Assembly: GCA_007115705.1 (NCBI GenBank) | Contig: QXEO01000235.1 | Span: forward strand, 1,716,741 to 1,780,740 | Direction: 5' to 3' | DNA length: 64,000 nucleotides | Source of the DNA: Dactylis glomerata | Taxonomy: Eukaryota; Streptophyta; Magnoliopsida; Poales; Poaceae | Part shown: positions 9,631 through 20,955 of the stretch, piece after piece | Numbering within the stretch: the stretch's first letter is position 1 | Layout of the letters: each line of letters begins with the position of its first letter | Position numbers and translations under genes: made by a program | Notes under the pieces: generated by a model | Seen by the model: the letters and a program-made list of their open reading frames with translations, nothing else | What the model was told of the DNA's origin: nothing | Database searches by the model: none

Positions 9631-12600
9631 ATGGGGGACAGACCAATCACGTACGACAATCTGTCTGATGAGCACAAGAAGAGGTATGATGATATCAAAG
9701 CTCTCTTCGAAGCCGATCTCATCGGCTCTTTTGAAAGGACCCGTAAGCATGGCATCAGGTGGAAAGGGTTCTCACCCGAAGGCGCTCTCGATGAGGTGGA
9801 TCTGTCTGTTCCTTCAGAGGATCGCACCAGAGCTCTGCGACAGGAAGTCAATTACATGGTGGCTCATTCTCTTCACCGCCATTCTGAGAGCCTGGTGAAC
9901 GCTTTCGAGCGCGTCGCGGTTCGCGTGGTTCAGGAGATCATGAAACATCAGTACTCTCCGTCGGGGCCTACCCTAGGGACTCACCAGGGAGAAAGACCGC
10001 TCCAGACCAGGCCACAGCTACCATTCACGCTTGCAGCTCCGGAGCCACCGGGGTCACCGGCGTACGTCGTCTACAAGATTGGAGGTGATCCTGGCGATTA
10101 CCAATTCCTGTCTGAGCCACCTAAAGAAATCCCACATGGATATGTGTGCACATACGTGCCGGACTGCAACAGCCTGACGCGCACGAACCAGATTGCAACC
10201 GCAGGGATTTCTGGGGCAGGTGTTTCTGGAGTAGGGATTTCGGGAGCAGGGATGTCCGGGATGGACGCTGATAAACAGGCGTGGCTAGCTAAGTATGCCA
10301 CCGGAACGAGTCATGAGAATTTAGCCCCTGCAGCTCAAACGGTGGAGCAAATCAGTACCATCTTGAGAGACCAGTTCGGCTTTGTGCCGAAGAGGAGAAC
10401 AATCGGCTATTCCAAGCCGTACCCCAACGAGTATGATCTGATTCCGCTTCCACCCAAGTATCGGCTCCCTGAGTTCTCAAAATTTAATGGTTCAGAAGGG
10501 TCTAGCTCGATCGAGCACGTGAGCCGATATTTGGCACAGTTAGGCATGATTTCAGCATCGGATCAGTTACGCGTAAGGTTCTTTGCGCAATCTCTGACGG
10601 GACCAGCTTTTGGGTGGTACACCTCGTTGCCACCAGATTCGATCCGGACCTGGAAGCAGCTAGAAGAACAGTTCCATATTCAGTATCATTCAGAAGCTAC
10701 CGAGGCTGGCATTGCCGATCTGGCACAGGTGCGGCAGAAGCGGGGAGAAACGGTAGCTGAGTATATTCAGCGTTTCAGGACTGTCAAGAACCGATGTTAT
10801 TCGGCTCGTTTAACTGAGAAAGAAGCAGTCGAGCTGGCCGTGTTGGGTCTCTCAGCCCCGATCAAGGATCTGGCTTTCCAAGTAGAATACAATTCACTGG
10901 CGCACATGGTCCAGAAACTGACAATGTATGAGCAGCGCCACCCTGAGTTGTACCAAGACAAGTTCAAACGTCCGATAGGCCTAGTCGATACAGAAGAAGA
11001 GGATCTTGCAGAAGACCAGGAGATAGCCGTGGCTGAATGGGCTCGGGGAGCAGATCATGTGTCCTGCAAATGGGTGAAACAGCAAGGGCCTGCAAAAGGG
11101 TTCGACTTCGATGTAGGCAAAGCTGAGCAGATATTCGATTTACTGCTGAAGGAAAAGCAGCTGAAGTTACCCGAAGGCCATAAAATCCCTACGGCGCAAG
11201 AGATGAACGGGAGATCATACTGCAAGTGGCATCACTCGTTCACCCACACCACCAATGATTGCAAGGAGCTACGTCGGCAGATCCAAACGGCGATAGAACA
11301 GGGCCGTCTGATCCTTGGGCAGTTCGCCATGAAAGTAGACACAAACCCGTTTCCTGGCATCAACATGGTAGAGCACAGCCACTCCACGAGGCGTCAGCTA
11401 GATTTCTCGTTCGATATTAACATGGCAGGGCCTGTGTACCACCATGCCAAGTATAAGGAGGAAAGCGGCCACTCCCGGGGCAAAGGAAAGGAAGAGGCCG
11501 GTCCACGCGACCGGCCCCGTTATGATGATAGGCGGTATATAACCGAGGAACAAGTGAAAAGCGTGCGATATCAGAAGCCACACTCCACGCATCTCCTTAA
11601 CAAGTATGAGCGTCAGTATGACCGACGTCGGCAGTACGACAATGATGATGAAGGAGATCGTCGGACCGACGCATACGATGAGAGATACCGTCGGCATGAT
11701 AGATATGATGAAAGATATGAGCACCGCGCTAGGGGAAGGTCAAAGGAAAAGGAAGGCGTGGATAAACATTGGGATTGTCCTTTCTTCAAGTACTGTTGGG
11801 ATGCGGGAATGAGCCGATTGCCTACAGTCAACAACTGCCCGGAATGTGGACAGCAGAAGGATGACACAGGTCCAGTTTCAGTGTTCAAGCGTCTAGGGCC
11901 TCTCCGGCCTCAGAACGGACAAGGGGAGTCATCTCGAGCAAAAGATCTCGAGGAGTCAGAGGATGAAGAAGAAGATAGATATCACCGGCCAAGGTGGTGT
12001 CCCGATGGACTCAGACACTCCCAAAAGCGTAGAGTTCAGCGGCTACGTAGCTTGGAGGAAGCCGAAGCGCAGTACCTCCACACTTTAAGGAAAGCCCGGC
12101 CTGATCTGGCCGTGAAAATTCAGCAAACCTTGGAGATGGAGGCCCGTCCAAAAAGGAAAGAGTGGCGCCCCAAACCAGTAAAAGCCGATGCGAAGACATC
12201 GGCTGACACAAACATGGTGTTCATACTTCCGTCAGAGTTTTGCGCTCCAGGAACCGAAGAACTACCAGTGGCACAGTTTGACTGCGGCCCACGGCCGGTC
12301 ATCTTTGAAAAGCCACAGGAGAAGAGCTACAAACATCTGAAAGCCCTGTACCTGAGAGGTTATATCAATGGGCAGCCTGTCCGCAAGATGTTGGTTGACA
12401 CCGGAGCGGCAGTCAATATAATGCCATACTCCATGCTGCGGCGTTTGGGACACTCCACTGCAGATCTGATCAAAACCAACGTCACGTTAAGCGACTTCAA
12501 CGGCCAAGCTTCAGAAACGCAAGGCGTTCTGAACGTGGATCTGACCGTGGGTAGAAAAACCATCCCTATGTCGTTCTTCATTGTTGACAGTAAAAGCACC

Positions 12601-12864
12601 TACGCCGTCTTGCTGGGAAGGGATTGGATTCACGCTAACTGCTGCATTCCATCCACGATGCACCAATGCCTGATACAGTGGGATGGAGATGAAGTGGAGG
12701 TCATTCATGCAGATGATTCGATCGAGATCTCATTAGCTGGCATGAACATTTGGGACGCAGAAGACCAAGAGCCGATCTCTGGAGTCAGTCTAGACGGCTG
12801 TGAGCGCATTGAAGCTACAAAAAACGAGGTGAGGCTGGTCTTATCCACTGGCCTGACAGAGTAG
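9631..12864 (+). CDS. gag-pro: Gag-protease polyprotein of Tat retrotransposon
   Basis: This open frame of 1,077 codons starts at the first ATG after the LTR. It would make the capsid and the aspartic protease that matures it. The Gag core is about residues 280-450 (FNGSEGSSSIEHVSRYL, then GPAFGWYTSLP and RFRTVKNRCY), matching the retrotransposon gag family. A long charged, Arg/Asp/Tyr-rich linker follows. The protease domain has the catalytic motif DTGA at residues 923-926, with GRDWI further on. The frame ends with TAG at 12862. The frame is still open, but the element lacks integrase, so it could act only in trans. The frame is also open upstream to 9439 inside the LTR, without a better ATG. 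Confidence 0.85.
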   Translation: MGDRPITYDNLSDEHKKRYDDIKALFEADLIGSFERTRKHGIRWKGFSPEGALDEVDLSVPSEDRTRALRQEVNYMVAHSLHRHSESLVNAFERVAVRVVQEIMKHQYSPSGPTLGTHQGERPLQTRPQLPFTLAAPEPPGSPAYVVYKIGGDPGDYQFLSEPPKEIPHGYVCTYVPDCNSLTRTNQIATAGISGAGVSGVGISGAGMSGMDADKQAWLAKYATGTSHENLAPAAQTVEQISTILRDQFGFVPKRRTIGYSKPYPNEYDLIPLPPKYRLPEFSKFNGSEGSSSIEHVSRYLAQLGMISASDQLRVRFFAQSLTGPAFGWYTSLPPDSIRTWKQLEEQFHIQYHSEATEAGIADLAQVRQKRGETVAEYIQRFRTVKNRCYSARLTEKEAVELAVLGLSAPIKDLAFQVEYNSLAHMVQKLTMYEQRHPELYQDKFKRPIGLVDTEEEDLAEDQEIAVAEWARGADHVSCKWVKQQGPAKGFDFDVGKAEQIFDLLLKEKQLKLPEGHKIPTAQEMNGRSYCKWHHSFTHTTNDCKELRRQIQTAIEQGRLILGQFAMKVDTNPFPGINMVEHSHSTRRQLDFSFDINMAGPVYHHAKYKEESGHSRGKGKEEAGPRDRPRYDDRRYITEEQVKSVRYQKPHSTHLLNKYERQYDRRRQYDNDDEGDRRTDAYDERYRRHDRYDERYEHRARGRSKEKEGVDKHWDCPFFKYCWDAGMSRLPTVNNCPECGQQKDDTGPVSVFKRLGPLRPQNGQGESSRAKDLEESEDEEEDRYHRPRWCPDGLRHSQKRRVQRLRSLEEAEAQYLHTLRKARPDLAVKIQQTLEMEARPKRKEWRPKPVKADAKTSADTNMVFILPSEFCAPGTEELPVAQFDCGPRPVIFEKPQEKSYKHLKALYLRGYINGQPVRKMLVDTGAAVNIMPYSMLRRLGHSTADLIKTNVTLSDFNGQASETQGVLNVDLTVGRKTIPMSFFIVDSKSTYAVLLGRDWIHANCCIPSTMHQCLIQWDGDEVEVIHADDSIEISLAGMNIWDAEDQEPISGVSLDGCERIEATKNEVRLVLSTGLTE

Positions 12865-12878
12865 TAAAGCCCACGATT

Positions 12879-15155
12879 GTGCGTGGTAAGGCCGATCCCT
12901 GCGATCGGCCACAAAAAATAAAAAGCAGTGATCTTACGACAAGCATGTCATGTAGTCGTAGTAGGGAGATTCCCTACCATTGTAGAGCACAAATAAGTTG
13001 TAAACCTTCCTTGAGTAATGCAATCAAAAAGGGGGCCGATTCCGGCAATCGGCCCAAATTATCTTTGTTATCCTCACCAAACTTTTGGCCGGTGTTCAGC
13101 ATCGATTTAGCAGGTGACGGAAAGCTGGGGTATGGGTTTACATCCGCTGATGAGCTAGAGGAGATTGACATCGGTCCTGGGGATAAGCCACAACCGACAT
13201 TTATCAGCAAAAAGTTAGATCCGAATCTGCGGGGTCCAATGATAGCTTTGTTGAAAGAATATCCAGATTGCTTTGCCTGGGACTATACGGAGATGCCCGG
13301 GTTAGACAGGAGCATCATTGAGCATCGGCTCCCGCTTAAAAAAGGGTTTCGGCCATTCCAGCAGCGAGCACGACAGATGAAGGCCGAAATTTTAGAGGAA
13401 GTCAAGAAAGAGATCGAGAAAATGTTGAAAGCTGGGTTCATCAGGCCATGCAGGTATGCTGAGTGGATTTCTAGTATCGTACCTGTAGAGAAAAAGGATG
13501 GCCGATGGCGTGTTGCCATAGATTTTCGGGATCTCAATAGAGCCACTCCAAAGGATGAGTATCCGATGCCGGTAGCAGAGACATTGATCAACGCAGCTGC
13601 TGGTCATAAGGTCTTGAGCTTTATGGATGGCAATGCCGGTTACAATCAAATTTTTATGGCTCCAGAAGATATACACAAGACTGCGTTCAGAGTCCCAGGT
13701 TCGGTGGGGTTGTTCGAATATGTAGTCATGACATTTGGACTGAAGAATGCCGGCGCCACATACCAAAGAGCCATGAATTACATTTTCCATGATCTGATCG
13801 GCAAGCTGGTGGAGATTTATATCGATGACGTGGTAGTCAAGTCTGCTTCAGTACAAGGACACTTGGACGATCTGTGACGCGTCCTGGACCGAACCAGAAA
13901 ATTCGGACTACGGATGAATCCAAAGAAGTGTGCCTTCGGTGTGACGGCCGGTCAGTTCTTGGGTTTCTTGGTCCATGAACGCGGAATTGAGATCGGCCTG
14001 AAAAGTCAGGAGGCAGTGCGAACAATGAAGCCACCTACCACGAAGAAAGAACTGCAGTGTCTCATCGGCAAGATCAACTTCGTTAGAAGGTTCATCTCCA
14101 ATCTGTCAGGAAGAATAGAGCCGTTCATGGGACTGGTGAAAATTAAATCTGACGAGGAGTTCCGCTGGGGGACAGAACAACAACGAGCCTTCGACGAGAT
14201 CAAAGAATATCTAACGAAGCCGCCAGTGTTGGTTCCACCGCAGCAGGATAGGCCGTTCTACATTTACTTGTCGGTGGCTGACACGTCCATCGCCTCGGTG
14301 GTGGTACAAGTTTATGATGGTCTGGAGCGAGTTGTGTTTTACATCAGCAGAAGGATGCTGGATGCAGAGACGAGATATCCTGAGATCGAGAAGTTATGCC
14401 TCTGCCTATTTTTCACCTGCACCAAGCTGCGACACATCTTGCTGTCAGCAGAGATTATCATCATATGCAAATCAGATGTCATAAAACATATGCTGTCGGC
14501 CCCTGTGTTGAAAGGCCGACTCGGCAAATGGATGTTTGCATTATCGGAATTTGAGATCCGGTATCAACCCGCCAAAGCGGTTAAGGGACAAGCGTTGGCC
14601 GATCTCATTGCTGAACGAATCAACACTGATATAGCAGCACTGTCTGTACGTGCATGGGCTATGTTTTTCGATGGATCGGCTTGTGATGATGGTTGCGGCA
14701 TCGGCATTCTACTCGTGTCGCCCCGGGGGGCAACATATTCCTTCTCCATCAGGCTATCTACCCCTTGCACCAACAATGTCGCTGAGTATGAGGCAATACG
14801 CAAGGGAATGGAGTTGCTCATTGAAGCCGGAGCAGAAGCAGCGGAACTTTTTGGAGACTCCAAATTGGTGATTTTCCAACTCACGGACGAATACAAGTGT
14901 GAGAGCGAGTCACTCTTCCCATTATGGTTGCAATGCCGTGAGCTGATGGCACAGTTCAGGTATCTAAACTTTAACTGGATCCCGCGGTCGCAGAATACCG
15001 AGGCGAATGATCTTGCACAGATGGCTTCAGGCTACAAAGACATAGCAGATGGAACTGATGTTCAGGTACAGTTCCTGGAGGCGGACGACTAGAGAGCCGA
15101 TATCTTCAATTACTTGAAAGATTCGGCTCGGGGGGCACCTAAACGGATAAGGTAC
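12879..15155 (+). pseudogene. pol: Pol of Tat retrotransposon: RT and RNase H, integrase lost
   Basis: The frame follows gag-pro after 14 bp and is offset from it. Reverse transcriptase is at about 13380-13880, with the fingers motif VAIDFRDLN, FMDGNAGYNQI, and the catalytic YIDD in EIYIDDVVVKS (13818-13850). The RT connection and first RNase H domain follow to about 14600. A second, plant Tat-type RNase H runs from 14660 to 15060. In-frame stops are TGA at 13875 (fits CGA to TGA) and TAG at 15090 (fits TGG to TAG). The reading continues to 15155 with the usual linker (GAPKRIRYKA) and then switches abruptly to MULE transposase sequence. All of integrase is missing. Confidence 0.85.
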
Positions 15156-18089
15156 AAGGCTTTCTGGACGGTTGCAGGCCTTATTTGGCCATGGATGCAG
15201 CAGCTCTTCATGGCAGGTTTAAAGGATAGCTAGTTGCTGCTACTGCAGTTGATGGACACAATTGGATGTTCCCTGTTGCTTATGGAGTTTTGGAGGTTGA
15301 GTCAGAGGAAAGTTGGACTTGGTTTCTGCAGAATTTGCACGACCTTATAGGTCATCCACCAGGACTTGCTATCCACACAGACACTTGCAAAGGTTTGGAG
15401 AGTGCAGTAGAAGCAGTATTCCCTGGAGTGGAGCATAGGGAATGTATGCGACACTTGGTACGGAATTTTACAAAGAAATTCAATGGTAAAGTTTATACTG
15501 ACAACCTATGGCCAGCTGCATACACATCCAACATTAGGAAGCATCTGTTTCATTTGGAAGTGTTGTATAAACAAAAACCTGGGGTGAAGGAGTACTTGAA
15601 TGAACATCATGGTAGGGTGTGGTCAAGAAGCCAATTCAATGAAATTTGCAAGGTATACTATGTAACAAGTAACCTTGCGGAGAGTTTCAATGCAAAGGTC
15701 AAGTCATTGAAAGGGCTTATGCTGTGGCAAATATTTGATAAGATTAGGCAGATGATCATGATAAAGATCGATCTGCGTCAAAGAATTGCAGCCACAAAAT
15801 ATGTTGGCCATCTCATGCTCCCATCTTTGATTAAGTCTTTGCATGCCAGGGCAAAACAATTGAAGATGAAATGCATCAGAAAAGGAATGGAGACTAAGGT
15901 AACCTACACTGACAGTAAAAACAGGCAGTGGAGGTATCCAGTGAGTTTGGTTGATAGGACATGCCATTGTAGGCGATGGCAGATCCGTGGGATACCCTGC
16001 ATACACGCATTGTTTTTCATGAGTGTTATAGCGGGTGCAGAAGGTGAAGTTGATCAGTATGTGTCAGAGTATTTCTCTGTTGCCAAATTTAGGGCTGCAT
16101 ATGCTATGAATGTTCCTACCTTGTTGGGAAAAGACCAATGGATGAAAGTCGATCCAGGCTTCAAACTGTACTCTCCAGTTTTGACTAGACCGGCAGGTAG
16201 GCCGAGGAAGAATAGGATCCGAGCTAGTGCAGAGGGTGCTGCACTAATTCGACGACGTAAGTGCAAACGTTGTGGAACCCCTGGACACATTGCTAGGCTT
16301 TGTAAAAATCCAGTTGACCCAGCTTTTGGAATGGAAGATCAGGCGGGAGCAGCAAATGCAGAGGAGAATGAAGCAGCAATTCAACATGAGGAGATTGAAG
16401 CAATGAATCGAGAGCTGCTTGAACCGATGGATCGAGAGCTGCTTGAACCGATGGATCGAGAGCTGCTTGAACCGATGGATCGAGAGCTGCTTGAACAGAT
16501 GAATCGAGAGCTGCTTGAACCAATGGATCGAGAGCAGAGGGAACAGATGGATCTAGAGGCCGTTGAAGCAATGCATAGACAGCTGAGTGAAGGAATTGAT
16601 CGAGAGCTGGGTAAACCGATGGATCAAGAGCAGATTGTAGAAGCAAGGGAAGAAAATGAATTAGAAGAAATAGCACAAGCTTCGTATGATATGGTTGTCT
16701 TGGTCTTAGCACAACCCGAAGAGAAGAAGAAGAAGAACAAGAAAGAGGGCAAAAAGAAGGTAGACACCGGTAATATCCCTGGTAGGGTTACCCGGAGTAA
16801 GGTGGTGGACCCAGCGAGTCACACCAGGAGCAAGAGAAAGATTTTATTTTGAACAATTAATTTGAATGTATGTGTTATTGCAAGTTTTCTATGGTCATGC
16901 ACCTCGAATAAGTTCATCGCTTAAGCCACATTTATCATTTTCTAAGTGACTAAACTCAAAATATATAGTTTTGGGTTTAGTTTAATTCAAACAAAAAAAT
17001 CAAAAAAATTCAAAACATGGTGGAACATTCCCATGGAGTCTTGTTATGTTACCTACAATCTAGAGAACTAATAATGGAAAAGGAAATTTATCATTTTCTA
17101 AGTGACTAAACTCAAAAAATATAGTTTTGGGTTTAGTTTAATTCAAAATAATTCAAAACATGGTGGAACCTTCCCATGGAGTCTTGTTATGTTACCTACA
17201 ACCTAGAGAAATAATAATGGAAAAGGAAATATAGAGATATGAAGTTTTTTCCAAAACCACTTCCTAGTCCATGAGCTACTAGCTATGAAGATGTAGGGCT
17301 TTCTACTCAACACACCTCCCAAATACCCACTATGCTTACAAACTTTGTCCAAATGAGTCCAAATTCGTCACACTTGTGTATCTTTGAATTGCAAATAATA
17401 TCACGTCAGCCAAAATATACTATATTGTTCAAATAACACAATCTAACAATTTTTATGCCAAAAGCTTCAATTTCCCTTACTCCCTTTATTATTTGGGTGC
17501 CCCTGTTTTACTTAGTTTTACTCAGTTTTCCCCCTCCGGGTCCACTTGTTTTACTCAGTCCTACTCAGTTTTGCCCTTCCGATAAACATTTCCTCACTTT
17601 TCCCGCTCTTAGTTCTACTCAGTTTTCCTCACTTGTACTCACTGGCTGATCTCTGATTGGTCGAGATGTATGTCACACGAATCTTGGTTGGTTGATAGCT
17701 CAACGTACGCTTGCACCGTGGGATCATTTATGATCGGACGGCCTGTATATCTCTCTCTACCTCGATGGACGCATACGGAGAGAAGAGCAGAGCACATACC
17801 TACCAACCCTAGCAGTCGCATCTTCCTCTCTTACTCTGGCGGTCGCGGCAACGCGGATCTACAGCGTGCGTGCGTGCGGCGGCGTGGATCTAACCGTGCG
17901 TGCGGCGGCACGGATCTAACCGTGTGTGCGGCCGCGCGAAACTGCAGCGTGCGGCAGCGCGGATCTAACCGTGCATACGGCGGCACGGATCTAACCATGC
18001 GTCGGCGTGGATCTAAGAGTGTCGGTGAGGATCTAAGAGTGCCGGTGAGGATCTAACCCTCAGAAATAGTTGAAATGTCTCTCTCTGTC
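15156..18089 (+). repeat. Copy of upstream MULE DNA inside the retrotransposon
   Basis: This segment matches 5507-8440 at a constant offset of 9,649 bp, with about seven base differences noticed by eye, all transitions. The match continues without a break into the LTR, to 19221 (=9572). It starts at a shared aaggc, where RNase H-integrase linker meets the transposase word aaggctttctgg. The nonsense TAG of the original transposase (5578) is present at 15227, so it predates the copying. It replaces integrase and the normal end of the element. Confidence 0.92.
15227..16852 (+). pseudogene. mudrA: Duplicated C-terminal part of mudrA transposase
   Basis: This second copy of the transposase C-terminal 528 codons (open from 15266) follows the inherited TAG at 15227. 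It holds the rest of the DDE domain after the first catalytic aspartate, the SWIM finger, the CCHC knuckle, the octapeptide repeats and the basic tail. It differs from the first copy at a handful of bases; for example, one Ile/Val and one Arg/Lys change are seen. It lacks the N-terminal half, the promoter and the first catalytic residue in frame, so it should not be functional. Confidence 0.9.
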
Positions 18090-19221
18090 TGTTATCGCCA
18101 CATTTTGGCCAAATAAGGAGGTGGGCCGTAATCAAGATGGGCTTGGAGGCTGGATCGGCCTTGCGCGTGGATTTGGGCTAATTGCCCGTGTATCTGTATA
18201 TTATGATAGAGTACGTTTCGGTTTAAACAAGAGATAGAGTTGTTAGGTTTATTCCAAAGATAGAAAGTCTCCGGACTATAAATATGTACCTAGGGTTATT
18301 GAGAAAGGAGGACGACCACGTTCGCAACAAACACAATCTCGGCGCATCGCCACCCCTTGTTTCGAGGGTTTCTTTCAGGTAAGCGTCGTGCTGCCTAGAT
18401 CGCATCTCGCGATCTAGGCAGCATCTGCTTATGTGTTATTTGGTGTTGCTCGTACTGAAGCCTTGTTGATGGCGAGTAATACTGTTATCATAGATCTGTT
18501 TGGGCTAGCATCAGTGCTTTTTGTTTCTGTTTGCTTAGTCATGCTGCCCCTAGAGATCTCGCTGCCTTTGCACCTATTTTGGGTGTAAGGGCAGCATCTT
18601 GCTTGATCTTTATTCAGTCGATTCAATCTGTCATAGTTGTTCCTTGTTCTCCAAGGATTAGTTTAATATCCGCATGGTCAGGCCTCACAAACGGGTTGAA
18701 CGGTCCAGTAGTACGTAAGGATATGGTTTGCTAATTCGAGAGGAGTTGTTCCGGGAATTGACTCTACGTTGGTTTTTTGGCCTCCTCTAGGGCTAGTTTC
18801 TGTTATCTTTCGTATCTACCAGGCTCAATTACGTGTGGGATGTTCCAATTATGTGGTGAAAGCGTTAAACTGTCGTAGATCGATTTGACTTGTATTGATA
18901 AAGCAAAACCCCATGTTATCGTAGATCCAATGCAGATCCATGGGACAATCGGCTACCTGAGCCGATTCACAGGGAAACCTGAGAGCCGATCGAGGCTCGT
19001 ATTTAATGTTTACATGTCTGCCATGCAGGAAACCAATCGAAGCAATCCATCACCTTCCTGATCAGGTATAGGTCAGGTGGCACGCCCTTGCATCAGCCAG
19101 GACGTGTGCCGGAGTTTTGCGGGCCGTTGACCGAGGGACCAGGGCCCACCAGCAGCTCTGGGAGCCTCCCAGCTCTTCGTGTTGCTCGTCGCTGCTCGCC
19201 GGTGGGTTTTGACAGGCAACA
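18090..19221 (+). repeat. 3' LTR of Tat retrotransposon
   Basis: It equals the 5' LTR at offset 9,649 with about three differences. It ends AACA and is followed by the TSD ctgtc (19222-19226). It is preceded by MULE DNA rather than by a polypurine tract, because of the rearrangement. Confidence 0.92.
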
Positions 19222-20045
19222 CTGTCTCACTTTCGTTTATCTTCTCAGGTCTGTTGATGATGAAGAACACCAAGACGGTGGCCGTGCCGACAGTGCTCAC
19301 CGATGCCAAGACGATTGAAGCCATCGCCTACAACATCGCCGCGATGGCGCAGATCCAGCCTTCAATGTCGGAGCCTGCTGATGTCTCACTTCTGTTACCC
19401 TCCTCAGATCTATTGCTGATGGACACCAAGACAGCGGCCGTGTCGACAGTGCTCATCGATCGTCTTGAAGCCATCGCCTACAACATCGCTGCGACAGTGC
19501 AGATCCAGCCTTCAATGTCGGAGCCTGCCGATGTCTCACTTCCGTTGCCCTCCTCAGATCTGTTGCTGATGGACACAAAGACGGCGGCCGTGTCGATAGT
19601 GGTCATCGATGCCAAGATGATTGAAGCCATCGCCTACAACATCGCTGCGACCTACAACATCGATGCGACGGTGCAGATCCAGCCTTCAATGTCAGAGCCT
19701 GCCGATGTCTCACTTCCATTGCCCTCCTCAGATCTGTTGCTGATGGATACCAAGACGGCGGCCGTGTCGACAGTGGTCATCGATGCCAAGACGATTGAAG
19801 CCATCGCCTACAACATCACTGCGACGGCGCAGATCCAGCCCTCCTCCATGTCTGAGTTTGCGAATGGCGCAGATCCAGCCACCAAGACGGCGGCGGTGCC
19901 AAGAGTGGTTGCGAAGCCGCAGATCCAGCCCTCCTCCATGTCCGAGTTTGTGGATGGCGCAGATGACCACCCCTCAGCCGCCCGTCGTCCAGGCCCTTCT
20001 AGCCCATCGGTGCACGGTCGTGTTCAACGCCACAAATTGGGATAA

Positions 20046-20420
20046 ATTATGATAAATTTGTATTTTTCAATTTCAATTTGGGATAAAATTGTTCGAACTA
20101 CTACCTCCGTCTTAAAAAAAGCTTCTCCACTTTCTTGATGTGTCCCTGTACATCTGAATGTATGATTTGAATTCTATCCCAACTTGATTGGGAAGATTGA
20201 TATGTATTTGATCCGAGAGGCTGGTACATGCTTTCACTTTTAGGATCCCTTCACTTTTGGAACTCATCCAAATTCACTTTTGGGATCCCTTCACTTTTAT
20301 AAGATGTTCATGCATGCTAAAATTATCGCGCGCATTACTTAGCACAACTAGGAAATTGTACGCCAAAATACAGTGGTTAGAGCTATCTACTGAATAACAA
20401 TTCTATACTATCTAAATCAT
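20046..20420. other. MULE spacer, no gene seen
   Basis: AT-rich sequence between the tandem-repeat ORF and the minus-strand gene, with short repeats of cccttcacttttgg type near 20246-20300. It probably holds the 3' ends of the two converging transcripts. Confidence 0.5.
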
Positions 20421-20955
20421 CTACCACAACCACATAACTGCTAGGACAGGGATGACACCTAATAAAACTGCCCAGATGAATCTACTTTTCGCCTCTCCCA
20501 TCACTTGAAGTTCATGTTCTAGATTTTCTACCACTTGATCAGATACGGCAAGATCTGTCTCAAGTATCAACTTCTCCTTGCGAATAAGCTCTGAATTCTT
20601 CTTTTCTTCCTCCACAGTACGCTTCAGCTCGAATATCATCAGGTTTTTACGGGCCAATTCATCACCTAAATTGGCCACCTTCTCCTCCAAATCCGTCCTT
20701 TGGCTACACCACTGGGTTGATTTATCTTGGTATGCAATGTACCATGGATCATCGGCTTGCCTGGCGAACTGTAACAATAATGGAAAAAAGAACAACTGAA
20801 ATCACTCCAACAGGCCATGGCGGCACTTAAATTAAACGGTAGTACAGAGAGCAAAAGCTAGATACCTGCACTTCCGACGAGGTAGGAGAAGTAGAACGTG
20901 GCCACAACATGATCGAATCGCCACCCTCGCCGGTGTACCCGCTACGACCAGACAT
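20421..20955 (-). CDS. Coiled-coil, C-terminally anchored protein carried by the MULE
   Basis: I model two exons on the minus strand: 20955-20866 and 20768-20421, with a GT..AG intron of 97 bp (20865-20769) in phase 0. The predicted protein is about 145 residues. The start at 20955 has an in-frame stop just upstream; a second ATG is at 20910. Residues about 50-115 are a charged helix rich in Glu, Lys and Leu (LEEKVANLGDELARKNL, then EEEKKNSELIRKEKL). The last 20 residues are hydrophobic (IWAVLLGVIPVLAVMWLW), as in a tail-anchored membrane protein. I do not recognise the family. It converges on mudrA within the same TIR pair, so it may be a second MULE gene or a captured host gene. The frame is undamaged. 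Confidence 0.65.

Larger units (their letters stand above)
8441..19221 (+). mobile_element. Tat-lineage Gypsy retrotransposon, rearranged
   Basis: The 5-bp TSD ctgtc and LTR termini TGTT..AACA define the ends. Order: 5' LTR (8441-9572), primer-site region, gag-protease, reverse transcriptase with two RNase H-like domains, a 2.9-kb copy of upstream MULE DNA (15156-18089), and the 3' LTR (18090-19221). Integrase and the normal 3' internal end are absent. The Tat assignment rests on the gag and RT style, the second RNase H domain with FDGSA, AEYEA, GDSKLV and NTEANDLA motifs, and the wording of the LTR/PBS junction. It sits in the MULE tandem-repeat ORF. Confidence 0.9.
8426..20045 (+). pseudogene. 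Tandem-repeat ORF of the MULE, split by a retrotransposon
   Basis: An ATG at 8426 opens five codons before the retrotransposon TSD. After the element, the same frame continues at 19227 and stays open to 20045. Read without the insertion, this is about 277 codons. The protein would start with a hydrophobic stretch and then hold four imperfect repeats of 50 to 58 residues, each with motifs such as EAIAYNIAA, QIQPSMSEP and LPSSDLLLMDTKTA. Repeat starts at 19250, 19409, 19559 and 19733 are spaced 159, 150 and 174 bp. All are multiples of three, which argues for past coding constraint. I do not recognise the family. The insertion separates the start from the body. Confidence 0.55.

Noticed and set aside
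15110..15145. Polypurine tract (ggctcggggggcacc) before a 3' LTR
   Set aside because: The frame reads through it as the RNase H-integrase linker, and no LTR start follows; the LTR begins at 18090.
5507..19221. Two 4-kb direct repeats read as giant LTRs of one retrotransposon
   Set aside because: The left repeat starts inside a continuous transposase gene with no TG terminus or TSD. The true LTR (8441-9572) has TG..CA ends and a matching ctgtc TSD.
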